DNA from: Numida meleagris
Lineage: Eukaryota > Chordata > Aves > Galliformes > Numididae
Length of the DNA stretch: 64,000 nucleotides
Assembly (NCBI RefSeq): GCF_002078875.1
Contig: NC_034412.1
Coordinates: 80,059,575-80,123,574 of the forward strand
Direction of reading: 5' to 3'
A program made the position numbers and the translations under genes. Shown in pieces: positions 26,201-36,650 of this stretch. The notes beneath the pieces were generated by a model, which saw only the letters and a list, made by a program, of their open reading frames with translations, was not told the origin of the DNA and did no database searches. The stretch's first letter is position 1; every line of letters starts with the position of its first letter.

Positions 26201-29200
26201 CTTGCTGGTGACCTAATTTTCATCACAGAATGAATTCTGTTGTCTGGAATAAGGCCATATAGTTATGTCAGATGAACTTCCTAAAATCTTTGTGCTTCAT
26301 GGAAAGCAATGAAGAGAACTTCAAATGATTTGGCTATATCTGCTACACAATTTACTATCACCAAATGTGGCAGCAATATTGCCAGCTGTTCTTTATGGAA
26401 CTCCATTAAATTTGAGATAAATGTCCAATAATATTCCAAGTACTGTCTTGTTTAGGATCTTGATTTTTATTTTAGGTAATGTAAAGCATGGAGACCGAAG
26501 TGAAGAGATGCTTGCATGTGGGTATGCTTATATTTCATGACCAAATAGCAGCAGTTGCTTATATTTAAATGTAGTCACATCCTACAAATGAGAATATCAG
26601 CTGCAGGTATTGTTTTCATGTTTCCTGTATGTGATGTCAGCACTTTGCCTTTTTTTCTATACAGTAACGTCAGAGGCATTCGAGTTCTTTTATCTGTCAT
26701 CAGATCAGTCATCATCATTAAGAGACAGCAGAGAAGTTGATTACTAGTAATATAAAATAAAGTTTCAGGACATGGTATGGAGGTTAATCCAAGGGCAATA
26801 TTTAAAGGGAAGGAGAATGAATTAGAAATTCAAAAATATGTCAGAAGAGCAGCAGGGATAAAGCATGATAATGTGCCACATAAAAGGACGTCAAATGCAG
26901 GCGACCGGTGTAGCTTAGAACAGTACCCAGGTTACTATGTCTGTAAAACCATGGAGATGCAGAAATAAGATGTAAAAGTAAGCTTTGTTTCATTTCAATC
27001 TAGTTTAAGAAATTGCACAGTACTGACAGTATGGGTAAACAAGCCTTACCTTCCTGGTCCTCACACCTAAATTGACCGCCCTATATTCTGTAATCTCTTT
27101 GCATCTAGATAGTTGACATCTAGATATGAACTGAAATGGCTACAGGCTGAATTCATCCTTAAAGTTAGTCCCTTTGTCTGCTATAAATGAAATTTCACTG
27201 AGCATAAATGTAACATCATGTGCTGTAGATTTTGCTGGGAAGCTGAGGTGTTACGTGGTGCAAGGATTGCACAGCAAATATTTTTATTCATAGGCCACCT
27301 GTGCTCTAGCCACAAGCATATGGATATAACATACTCTTCAGATAGTAAAGGATGTTTTCCAACCAGACAAGGACAGTGTGCCTAACCTGCTTGGCCTGGG
27401 GGTACTCAGCAACCTGGAGCTCACGTCTGTAGTGTAGGTGTGGAAGATGTGGGGCTTCAGCATCTGAGAGGGATAGTGTGTATGCAGAAATGACCTAGAA
27501 GAGACTATCAAACAGAGTAGAAATGTAAGTCTTCAGGACCGTGTTATCTTGGACAGCATCGTGTCCCTTGCATTGAACCTGGATCTACATTGCTGTGAGC
27601 TGCAGCCCTCCAGTGGTCCTGCTGGTGGCCTATGGCATTAGGCCACGGTTGCATTTTCCTTCTCTGCCCTTGCTTACCCCAGATCTGGAGGGAGACAAAA
27701 TATACCCACATTCATTCCCTGAGGACTGGTATGTTCAGCATGACTGGGTGTTGGATATGGTAACAAAAGAGTTTGCTTGGTAAAGTATGTCTCATCAACT
27801 CCACTGGCTCGTTGCATCTGCTGAACTGATGCAGTAGTGACAGAAAGGGAGATGTAAAGAGGTGCTGCCAAATGAAAAGAAAATCGAGAGGATGAAACTC
27901 ATGGTCACTTACAGCGAAGGTGATTGGCAGTGTCAGTGACCTGCACTTTTAACGCTTTTAGTGGTACCATCCTGTCTTTCCCATTTCTCACAGCTTGCAT
28001 TATGAAACAGATTAATCCATTTCATTTTGGATTGGTTTGGTTATTTTTGTATTTCTCCCACAAGCATATGCAGGGGCACTGTGGTTTGCTTATAAGCCCC
28101 TTAGGGGAATGGGTACTTACTTTCAGGAGACTTGAAAACAGACTTTCCGCTTCTATTGCCTTTAAGGCCTAAATTTTTGGCAAGCCTGGTGTGGCAGCAT
28201 CTCTTTAATGTGTAACTGTTCCACATTAGTCTGGTATTTACAGCTGGTTTACTGTTTTTTACTGATTATGTCTGATTTAGTTACCCATTTTAAGTCATCC
28301 AGTGACATAAAGAGCCCGATGACAGGTACAAGTAAAAATAGCAGTGTTAACACTGAATCATTTCTGAGTGAGCAATGGATTTTAACACACAGACTGGCCT
28401 GTTTTAATTTGCAGATTTCCTCAAAGTGTTTCAACACTGTTGAGATGTCTTTTTCAGTGTTAGAGCTATGCTTTTTTCCCCTCAAGACTTTAAAAATATT
28501 TCAACTTCCTGTGACTGTATCTGTTCCTGTCCCATCCTTAGCTACCTCGTAGGATTTATCACTTAATTTTACTTTCTGCAACATTTGTTGTTGGTTTTCT
28601 CCAGTCTTTTTATTTTTCCAGTGGGAATGAAGGTAACTTCCTTTTTCTTTCTTGTTTTCCTTTCTGCTCTGATGAGTCAATCCCATTCTCTGTCTGTAGC
28701 AGCCCCTCAAAGAATGGTGACTGTCATTTCTGTTGCATCTCTGGAATCTGTTCTGTTTGTGTAATGGTTCTCATCTGTCTTTGTTCTCTGGAAGTGTAAC
28801 TGCTAAAGACCAAAAGCTTTCACACATGCAGAGACTGAAAAACAAGTGTTTCTTAACACACCAGAAGGAGGGACCAGAGTGAGGACTGGATTAGTATTTC
28901 ACCAAAATCCCTGAATACTCAGGCCCTTCCAAAGTAGGAGTGGATGGAGGAAGCATATAGCAAGTGGAGGTTGAAGCAGAGCAGTGTCTGGTTCTCCAGA
29001 AAAACTCTATCTTAGTGGAATATTCATTTCCTTTTCCGTATGTTTATATCTAAACGTAACTTCCATGCAGGTCTTCTACTACATTCTAGACCAAAGCACC
29101 TTATAATTGCTGGCTTTTCTTTGTCAACTCTGCTATATTTCTTTTTCTGATAATGATGACTTTACTAAGCTGTCGGGCAAAATATCAATTTCCAGGTTTC

Positions 29201-32200
29201 CTTGTTTTGCCACAGGCTGGCTCTGTGCTGACTACTGACTTAGCTCAATGTGAATTTTAGGATTAAATCTACAGGCACGTGGATTTTGAGCAAAAATCTT
29301 GAACTTTGGGCTCGTCTTTACAGGTTGCTCAAACTCTTCAGTCTTAGTATTTAGAATAAGTTTTCCACTGGATAGTAATTTGAAGGTTGGTTGTATTTTA
29401 TGCTTAAACTACTTTACAATGCCCCATAAAACGCTACGTTAACTGAGATTTTGATTACATCATTTTGTCTATCGTCTAGCCAAAATGGGGTTATCCCTAG
29501 GCAAACTTCAGATATTATTTCACTTTCTGCCTGGTTTAGCGTAACACAAATTGCTAGTGATTAAATTTGCATGTCTTAAGAAGTTATTGGACTTCAGCTG
29601 GAAGTTGCTGGCTCTCAGCTTGAAAGTGATTCTAGCAAGGCCATTTGACTTGATGGGAAAGCAACTTCCAGCTGTGGGGAAAGAGTCTTCTCTTTGACAG
29701 CATGTGACTGTTTGAATGTATCCTGATTTCAAGGATACCAGCCAGCCTAGCTGGAAATTCCAAATTCTGCCATTATTTACCTGTTTGATATCCTTTACAA
29801 CCCTCTTTCCAGAGGACAGTTTAGGATGCTTAAAGCAAGAAGACACTTTCCCCTGTTGCTGCATGCCTAACATGAGCACTGACACTTCCATCTTAGGCTT
29901 ATATAGAGTTCAGAATATATCGCTCATTTGCTGTTTGTAATCAGCAACTACTTATTTTGTATTTTCAGCGAGAATGTATCCTAACTGTTGTAAATATATG
30001 TTTCTAGATTTTGTTGTTCACCAGATTTTGCCCTACCAGTCAGTGTCAGTGGATACATTCAACTCTAAGAACGATGTGTTCGTAGCCATTGCACAGCCTG
30101 GCATGGAGAACTGCATGGTGCTTGAGTGGGATCATATTGAAATGAATTTCAGGAGTTATGACAACATCACAGGTATTTAACACTGGGATTCCAAGTGTTG
30201 ATGAACAATTGGCAATTCACAAAGAGGGTGAGGTTCATAGATGAGACCAGTTGGTTTTTGTCTTACATTAGTGTTGAAATTAGCCAATTAAAGTGTGCAA
30301 TATTTGGACATAAATGAGTAATGCATCTTGTTCTTACATGCATGTTTAACTTTGCTGTAGCACATAGACTAGGCTTTTTCAGTCTGAACTTGTAAATTGT
30401 TCTGACGGCACAAATACTTCCTGGGAATGTCACAAGGCCTAGCTCAGACACTTACTGCTGAAATCACGCTGTAACTTAAAGGATAGGTTAAGGGAGCTCT
30501 TGCTGTTACCAAAGTGAATGCAAAAAAAAGATAAAAATATTCTACTGCAAGTAGAAAGAAATAGGTCTGAAAGGTGCATCTAGGCAGGCCAGGCTTATTG
30601 TACAGCTGAAGAAAACGTAGATATATTGAAACCATGGCTGTTACTTCAACAACTATACTGTAAAGCCTCCATATCTACTTTCTATTTACAAAAATGCTGA
30701 ATTTGCATTGTGGATGCTAGGTTACTTTCTAATGCTAACAACCATTCTATTCCTAATGACACTGGCAGTGCTGTACAGAGCTCAGTCACAGAGTTGCAGA
30801 ATGGCTGATAGGGGAATGGACACCTGGTTCATCTGGTGCAACTCCCTGCTCAAGCAGGGCCGCCTAAAGTATGCTGCCCAGGAGAATTGTCTGCAGCAGG
30901 AACAGAGTCTTTAGAGCTTATACACCGTCCTCTTTCCCACCCATTTCAGCCTGTTGGTTCTGAAGACTTAAGGGCTAAATTTATCAGTGGAAAATCCTTC
31001 CTTCCTGTTCTTTGCTATGTATAATAGATTATTGTTTTACTTTCGAGTTTTGGAAGCAGAGTATACTGTGTTCTCAACTGATGTTCTGGGGTGTTTGCAA
31101 AGGCAGCAAGCACCAGCTTGCTCAGGTCAACTGTGTGTGTCACTTAGGAAAGTTAACGAGACAATTCCTCTGTGTCAGGAAATCTTGGAAATGAAAAAAA
31201 TTGCATTTTTAGGTTTCATTGTGTTTTGGTGGATGAGGGGAAAATAAGTACCAGTGAATTTAATTAAGAAGTAGATGGGACAAAGGTAGCTAGCAGAGTT
31301 CCAGAAGAGCTCTGAAAATGAAGTTGTGAGTGTAAGTCATTTCCAAAGTTCATCTTCCTGTGAATTACATAGTTAGGAGACACTTCTACTCAGGACTTTT
31401 TCTCTAGCTCCATACCCACAATGTATGTCAAGACTCATTTCTCAAATGACTGTCCTGCATTCCTGGAAGGCCCCAGATCAAGCTCTGGACTCTGAAATGT
31501 AAGTGAGCTGGGGAGTTCGGGCATTCAAAGAACCTTTTGTGGAGCCTAAAGAGCGTTTGCAGAGTTCAGAAGCAGGCTATCCACTCTGTGGGCAGTTTCA
31601 CTACTAGCTATACATGAATCTGAATTTAGCCCTTTACAATGTTGCCTCATGGATCTAAACAAGTTGTTGAGATTGCCTTTATACTCAACATGTAGAGAAA
31701 TAGATGTTGCTACCGTCTCCTAAAGGAGATATCTACAGGCTATGTGAAATCTTTACTAGAGTATTCTTTGACCAAGTTAGACCAGAAAGAGGCTCAGTGA
31801 TCAGCTCAAGTATTCCTGTCTACACTGCAGGTATCTTATGGTATTCAAGGTGAATCCTACCCCTCCAGCATTATTGGCCCTGGAAGGATGATAGCTCATT
31901 ACAGGGCAGCTGTAAAACAACAGTGGGTAGGGGTCAGCTATGGTGCCAACACAAGTCTGTTGCAATGTCTGCAAAAGAGCAAGCACAGAGGAGTCTGTGC
32001 AGATGTGGTTCTACATAAACTGTGCTTCAGAGAAGAGTTCTTTTGCTGCGACATATTGTTTCATACATGGTTTGGTTGTTACATTTTGGTGCAGATTTTG
32101 TCTAGTGACTTGAGATTATAAAATGGGTCATAACTGCAGTAGTCCTAAATATTCTGAACTTAACATAATCTAAAATTTCAGGAATACTTAACATAAGCAA

Positions 32201-33527
32201 CAAGGTAAGACTTTTCCATCTTGCTGTCAGGGGCTATATCCGCAATATTTCTGCTTACAGTAGCAAAAAGCTGGCTGTGACTCTCTTGGAACAAAAAAAC
32301 CAAACCAGAATATATTTCATTTTTCTAGTTAAACTGGAAATATAGATATCCCATGGATAAAAGAACTTCAAGTTCTTGCTGAGTCAAGAGACAATGCAAG
32401 TTACTTTTGAGTAATAAGAACTGGATCAAATAGTTGTTTTGGATAATGGGGAGCACATATTTGGACAGGGAAAGAAAAGGTATTTTGGATAAAGAGGAAC
32501 TTGCGCACCTTGAGGGGTGTGATTTGAAGTCATCTGTCCAGTTACTGGTGAGAAGAAAGCAAGAAAAGGAGCTCTGACAGCACGTAGCAAAAGATAAAAG
32601 TATGAGATGAAGATTTAAAAGGGCGGAGGGTGATTTGGTGATTTCTCTGTGGTTTAAAGAGTGCTTTGTAGTGTGCTAACATATGTGTTTTTTTTTCTTT
32701 GGACATTAGGTCAGTCCATAGTGGGATGTAAAGCCATTCTTGTTGGTGACCAAGTCTTTGTGGTGGTGGCACAGCTCTTTGGTGGCTCACACATTTACAA
32801 GTATGACGAGAGCTGGACAAAGTTTGTCAAATTCCAGGATATCGAAGTGTCTCGCATTTCGAAGCCAAATGATATAGAGCTTTTTGAGATAGACAGTGAA
32901 ATGTTTTTTGTCATAGCAGATAGCTCCAAAGCAGGTTTGTCAACAGTGTACAAGTGGAATAACAAAGGATTTTACTCATACCAGTCCCTTCACGAGTGGT
33001 TCAGGGACACCGATGCTGAGTTTCTTGATATAGATGGGAAATCACATTTGATCCTCTCTAGCCGCTCGCAGGTTCCCATTATACTCCAGTGGAACAAAGC
33101 TTCAAAGAAGTTTGTCCCACATGGTGAAATCCCCAACATGGAAGATGTCCTGGCTGTGAAGAGTTTCAGGATGCAAAACAACCTGTACATCACGCTCACA
33201 AGATTCATTGGGGACTCCAGAGTTATGAAATGGAATAGCAAACAGTTTGTGGAGATACAGGCTCTTCCATCCCGAGGAGCCATGACGCTGCAGCCTTTTT
33301 CCTTTAAGAATAATTACTACCTAGCCCTGGGAAGTGACTATACCTTCTCCCAGATATACCAGTGGGATGGTGAAAAAAAGCTCTTTAGGCTATTTAAAGA
33401 AATCTACGTGCAAGCGCCACGTTCTTTCACAGCTGTGTCAACGGATCGAAGAGATTTTTTCTTTGCCTCTAGTTTTAAAGGAAACACACAAATATTTGAA
33501 CATATAATCATTGACTTGAGTTTATGA
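17166..33527 (+). CDS. LGI2: LGI2, leucine-rich repeat LGI family member 2 (exons 2-8; exon 1 missing)
   Basis: LGI2 is a secreted neuronal glycoprotein. Family members bind ADAM22, ADAM23 or ADAM11 at synapses, and loss of canine LGI2 causes a juvenile epilepsy. The coding path is 17166-17237, 20606-20677, 24015-24086, 24636-24707, 25776-25945, 30008-30172 and 32710-33527. All introns are GT-AG and the frame stays open, giving about 479 residues. In order the protein shows leucine-rich repeats (one per 72-nt exon), an LRR C-cap with ECDC and two later cysteines, then seven EPTP repeats forming a beta-propeller, ending in IIIDLSL. N-glycosylation sequons are visible at NGT, NST and NIT. The signal peptide and LRR N-cap should be in exon 1, which is lost in the assembly gap. 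The match to my memory of human LGI2 is near-complete through every exon, so LGI1, LGI3 and LGI4 are unlikely. The exons seen carry no frameshift or early stop. Confidence 0.95.
17238..20605 (+). other. LGI2: LGI2 intron 2
   Basis: GT-AG intron of 3,368 bp, ending in ctgttttcag. It holds one sense CR1 copy (about 17955-18480). The remaining sequence shows no further exon; open frames at 18.9-19.25 and 19.9-20.3 kb resemble nothing known. Confidence 0.9.
17955..18480 (+). repeat. CR1 LINE fragment in LGI2 intron 2, sense
   Basis: The copy covers the 3' part of the reverse-transcriptase frame ('gcactggtgaggccacacctc', 'tgttttgggcccc...ctacaa', 'gacttcattgctctgtacaac', 'tgaaaggag') and the 3'UTR ('ggttgtgccaggggaggtttagg', 'gacatggtttaatg'). 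It ends near 'ctgtattattcta', a decayed form of the terminal repeat. The frame is broken by stops and shifts, so it is dead. Its direction is the same as LGI2. Confidence 0.85.
20606..20677 (+). CDS. LGI2: LGI2 exon 3 (leucine-rich repeat)
   Basis: 72 nt, phase-2 borders, acceptor tttcag, donor gtaagt. With the preceding CT it encodes [20 protein letters not shown] followed by HLEYL, a typical LRR with the N/L spacing. Confidence 0.96.
21160..21275. repeat. AT-rich low-complexity tract with inverted repeat
   Basis: The tract is almost pure A/T. AATAATTAC at 21176-21184 is the exact reverse complement of GTAATTATT at 21231-21239, and the core between them (TATATGAATATATA and TATATATTTCATATA) is also nearly self-complementary. 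It could extrude or fold as a hairpin. It lies in LGI2 intron 3. Confidence 0.75.
22207..22259 (+). other. Long polypyrimidine tract ending in AG (decoy 3' splice site)
   Basis: About 50 bases of nearly unbroken T/C end in tttttccag at 22251-22259, a textbook acceptor deep inside intron 3. It is followed within 12 bases by a GT, and then by a perfect 14-base palindrome (22279-22292). No coding continuity with LGI2 is seen downstream, so it is a decoy or cryptic site, not a known exon. Confidence 0.5.
24015..24086 (+). CDS. LGI2: LGI2 exon 4 (leucine-rich repeat)
   Basis: 72 nt, phase-2 borders, acceptor gcttag, donor gtaagt. It encodes [20 protein letters not shown] followed by LTHL. The fit to the LGI2 family is close to exact by recall. 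Confidence 0.96.
24087..24635 (+). other. LGI2: LGI2 intron 4
   Basis: Short GT-AG intron (549 bp) ending in cttttctag. No repeat or additional exon was seen. Confidence 0.9.
24636..24707 (+). CDS. LGI2: LGI2 exon 5 (leucine-rich repeat)
   Basis: 72 nt, phase-2 borders, acceptor ttctag, donor gtaagt. It encodes [20 protein letters not shown] followed by LIEL, the last full LRR before the cysteine cap. Confidence 0.96.
24708..25775 (+). other. LGI2: LGI2 intron 5
   Basis: GT-AG intron of 1,068 bp ending in gtttttag. AT-rich, with no recognised repeat or exon. Confidence 0.9.
25776..25945 (+). CDS. LGI2: LGI2 exon 6 (LRR C-terminal cap)
   Basis: 170 nt, entering in phase 2 and leaving in phase 1. 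It encodes [16 protein letters not shown] and then an LRRCT module whose four cysteines sit in ECDC, VLCIG and YEC, ending with the TTT-G junction. The NST sequon follows the KMT segment. The donor is the weaker gtattc. Confidence 0.96.
25946..30007 (+). other. LGI2: LGI2 intron 6
   Basis: GT-AG intron of 4,062 bp ending in gtttctag. No CR1 was recognised. Near its 3' end is a cluster of inverted repeats, the strongest at 29595-29674. No coding sequence was seen. Confidence 0.9.
29595..29674. repeat. Perfect 15-bp inverted repeat (stem-loop) in LGI2 intron 6
   Basis: CAGCTGGAAGTTGCT at 29595-29609 is the exact reverse complement of AGCAACTTCCAGCTG at 29660-29674, with 50 bases between. A few extra pairs (C29612-G29657, C29614-G29655) extend the inner stem. 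It sits about 330 bp upstream of exon 7. It could fold in RNA or be a remnant of a mobile element. No function is known to me. Confidence 0.8.
30008..30172 (+). CDS. LGI2: LGI2 exon 7 (first EPTP repeat)
   Basis: 165 nt, phase 1 at both ends. It encodes [18 protein letters not shown]..., through [20 protein letters not shown], to YDNITG, the first EPTP blade with the NIT sequon. The acceptor is tttctag and the donor gtattt, which is weaker than the gtaagt donors of exons 2-5. Confidence 0.96.
30173..32709 (+). other. LGI2: LGI2 intron 7
   Basis: GT-AG intron of 2,537 bp ending in ggacattag after a tttttttt tract. It holds one antisense CR1 fragment (about 30783-30898). No other exon was seen. 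Confidence 0.9.
30783..30898 (-). repeat. CR1 LINE 3' fragment in LGI2 intron 7, antisense
   Basis: The + strand reads 'cagtcacagagttgcagaatggctga', 'cacctggttcatctggtgcaactccctgctcaagcagggc', then 'gctgcccaggag'. This is the reverse complement of a CR1 3' end, so the element lies on the - strand, opposite to LGI2. It is short and diverged. Confidence 0.75.
32710..33527 (+). CDS. LGI2: LGI2 exon 8 (EPTP repeats 2-7 and stop)
   Basis: This is the terminal coding exon, 818 nt, entering in phase 1 and ending at TGA 33525-33527. It encodes six EPTP repeats: [82 protein letters not shown] and [18 protein letters not shown]. Each begins a blade with hydrophobic/aspartate spacing and a W near its end in most repeats. 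There is no internal stop or frameshift. The EPTP propeller is the ADAM-binding part in LGI1. Confidence 0.97.
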
Positions 33528-36500
33528 AAAGCTGCTGGAATGAAATTCCTGTAGAATGACATTTATGTACAAGGAAAACAGAGACCTTTCCAAGAACAGG
33601 GTGTACCTATGGAGTATGATGACATTTTCTGAACTTTTAAAACTTGCATATTAATCAGGGAATGCATTTACTTGATTGCTGCATGACATGTCTGTTTTAT
33701 CTTTTTCAAAGACATTTTGCAACCTGCAGCCATTCAGAGGAGAGTGCAGTGCATTAGAATTAATTTTGATATCTCAGAGAATGATCTAAATTCTACCCAG
33801 GAAAATACCATAAATTGGACGTCTCGTAGAGAAAGCGACAAGGAAGCCGTACCATTCTTGTGCCAAAGCACAGAAATGCTTTTGAGTCTTAAACTAACAT
33901 CTCAGAAGAGGTTTTAAGATTAGAGGCGGTTCTTTATGTGGTTGCTGATGAATTGTAAAAGCAAACGGTAACATTCCAGAATACACTTTATTCTGGTTTC
34001 TTGAGCTCTATTCTCAAAATCTGCGTCTGTTTGTGTCTATAACAAGACCAGGACATTGTTTTAACTCACTGCAGATGAAATGGAAGTCAAAATCTGTTAC
34101 TATCTTTCTTAATGACTGTTTCAGCAACAAATTGTGTGTAGCAAATAGCTCAGCCCAGAGTACTTGGGTGGCCAGGAAATAAAGGTGTGTGGCTTCTAGA
34201 CTGTGTGATCTTAAAAAGTTAATACAGACAGAAAGTAACAGAGGTCTGCTTGGTGCCATGAATGAAAAGACTGTGGATTGAGTCCACTTTGTGTACTGCT
34301 AGTAGGCATTCCAGAATGACCTAGTTCACTCTCTTGATGATCCCAGTCGATTCTGGGGTGTATTAGTGAGGAAATCAGTTTACCTATTCTTCCATGAGGC
34401 ACAGCTTAAATTGAGCCTGTAACATACATTCATGTTCTCCATGCTGCAGCCCGTCTCTATGCAGTGAGATGATTTATTCTCCAGAGCTCTTCCTCTAGCA
34501 CAGCTCACAAGCAATAAGTTCAGGTTTCATTCATCACAAGCTGTATCTGGGGAGTCCTCCTGGCCGAGGACCAGATATGACTTCAGTATCACCAAATCTT
34601 TTGAAACCAAGGCAGCTGGAGCTGTTCCAAGCTAGAGCATTTTCTGCCTCCAAGATGAAGAGTTTCCTCTTGGTGACTCCAGGCTTTTGCCAGGTTGGCA
34701 TGCTGCTGAAGGTCTTGCAGGTTAAACAGCAGGATGTGAACAGACTGAACAGACCGTATTGCTTTGGTATTTTGGGTGGCTACAGAGTAAGGCATTCATT
34801 CATCTTAAATAAGGCAGTCCTGGTATGCACTGAGCCTCTGTCGGGATAGCAGCTGGCATCTGTTTTCCTGGAAAAGCTCTCTAACGTACTAACCAACTGT
34901 ACACAGAGGCTTTTTCTTTTTTCTGCTTATAGAGTATGTTTCTTCATGTTTTCATGCCATGTAGCTTATCAGGTGCTTTTCTCGTGAGTCCTGCTGCTGC
35001 GTTTCTGCCTTGGAGACTTGGTGTAAAGGAAGCAGAGCAAATGAAGCTGTCCTTCGTTCTTCCATATTTGAGAGCATCTCACCATCTCTGCGCTCAGTGA
35101 GCTTCACGTTTTTGCCTTGGACATGTGAAACATGGCTTATTACCAAAAACAGAGCTGTTCTCACAGGTTTTCCCACATCCAGGTGTGAATGTTGCTGCGG
35201 ATGAGGATTGTGCTGAAAGGTTCCCACAAGGAGTCACAACCTAGCAGCGACCTGGGATGTCACAGCCTTCTCCAAGTTTTGCCTTGCTGCTGTGAAATAA
35301 AGTGTTATTACTGGCCTGTCAGAGATATAATTCATTTTATTCTGTTTTTAAATTACATTTCTTTTTTTCCTGTGTGGGTGCTCATTCTGGTTTTATTTTT
35401 AATTACATGGGCAACTTCGCCCATACAGCCTCTGAAGCACTGGTAGGTGCTCCGCACTCCAAGTTTTAGCAATACCTCTCCTAGGATCAAACTAACAAAA
35501 CCACAGAACTAAGAGATGGTTCACATGAACAAAACTTCTTACCATTTTCCTCATCAGCTTTTAAAAGCCTCTCTTCATACAGCCGATATGGCTGACAAGC
35601 ACTTAAAGTTGTGTTGTAGGAAGGCATATTTTATCCCCTTTTTGTCTAGCGTGTTTAAATACAGTCACGTATTCTGGCGCGGAGGGGCACTTCTCAGCAC
35701 TTTCTTTTAGGGCTCGCTGCTAGTGCTACGCACTCATCGATGGCGCGCATCCAAGAGCTAAAAGCTGGCTTAGAGAAATTGGATCTTGATATTTTCGATT
35801 TGAGGGGGAGCGAGAGGATGGTGAGAAAGTGCTTTTGTATCCAATACCAGGAGATTGTACTGTTGTGAGGGAGTCCGGGGGATTGGAGACTTGGCTATCA
35901 AGTTGAATTAAATTAAAATGGTCTCCACAGAGACGGGCTTAATAAAGAGGATGAAGTGATCAGCAGGAACCTTGCCCATTCACATGGGACCAGGAGAAGA
36001 AGGCAGGGGAAATGAACGCTGCGGGCAGGCTGCCATGGGTGTGAGGGGCTGCGCTGGGGCTCAGCATTGCGCTTCAGGACGGAGCGGGAGCTGTGCTACC
36101 TGTGCTGCTGGGTTAGTGCACGGAGCGGGGAGAAAATCCAGAGAGAGCGTGGAGCAGCATTGGTAGGTGGGGAAAAGGGGTCAGGGTAAATTCCATGGGG
36201 CTTAACAGTGTCTCCTAGCCTCGCTCTGGCAGTCCTGCTCCTAGGGTCAAGCAACCAAGCACCTAAATTCTGCCTTTCCAAACACAACAATGATTCTGTC
36301 TCCTGTATTCTGTAATAGCAATTGTTGCAAGTAGTGAATTATCTATGCATATCCAGAATGTACTGCAGCTGTGAGAACATCTCATGTGAGACAGGATGGC
36401 AGTGAACATGCCACTGGTAACTTTTGACGTGTTCTAAAATACACACAATTATGTAAAGAGCAGTAGTTGCTATCAACGTTGGTTTAACACAGTGTGCTAG

Positions 36501-36625
36501 CTGCAGTGGGAGGGCTTGAAGGCTGCATATACATACTTTTTTTAGTAAAGAAGTGATGTACTCTGTTCTACTGACACTGTATGTACTCTTTCAGTCCACA
36601 AATAAAATGTAGTTACTGAGACTGC
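33528..36625 (+). other. LGI2: LGI2 3'UTR (likely extent)
   Basis: The sequence after the stop is free of recognised repeats for 3.1 kb. Candidate AATAAA signals lie at 34178, 35296, 35941 and 36601. The last is followed about 30 bases later by a GT-rich element (ggtgtgtgtt), the usual layout of an efficient poly(A) site. Long 3'UTRs are common for brain genes. Whether the full length or a shorter form is used cannot be decided from sequence. Confidence 0.5.
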
Positions 36626-36650
36626 CGGGGCTGCACGGTGTGTGTTACAG
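36601..36650 (+). terminator. LGI2: Candidate distal poly(A) site of LGI2
   Basis: AATAAA at 36601-36606 is preceded by T-rich sequence and followed by a GT-rich downstream element around 36638-36647. It has the best context among the AATAAA hexamers after the LGI2 stop codon. Confidence 0.45.
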
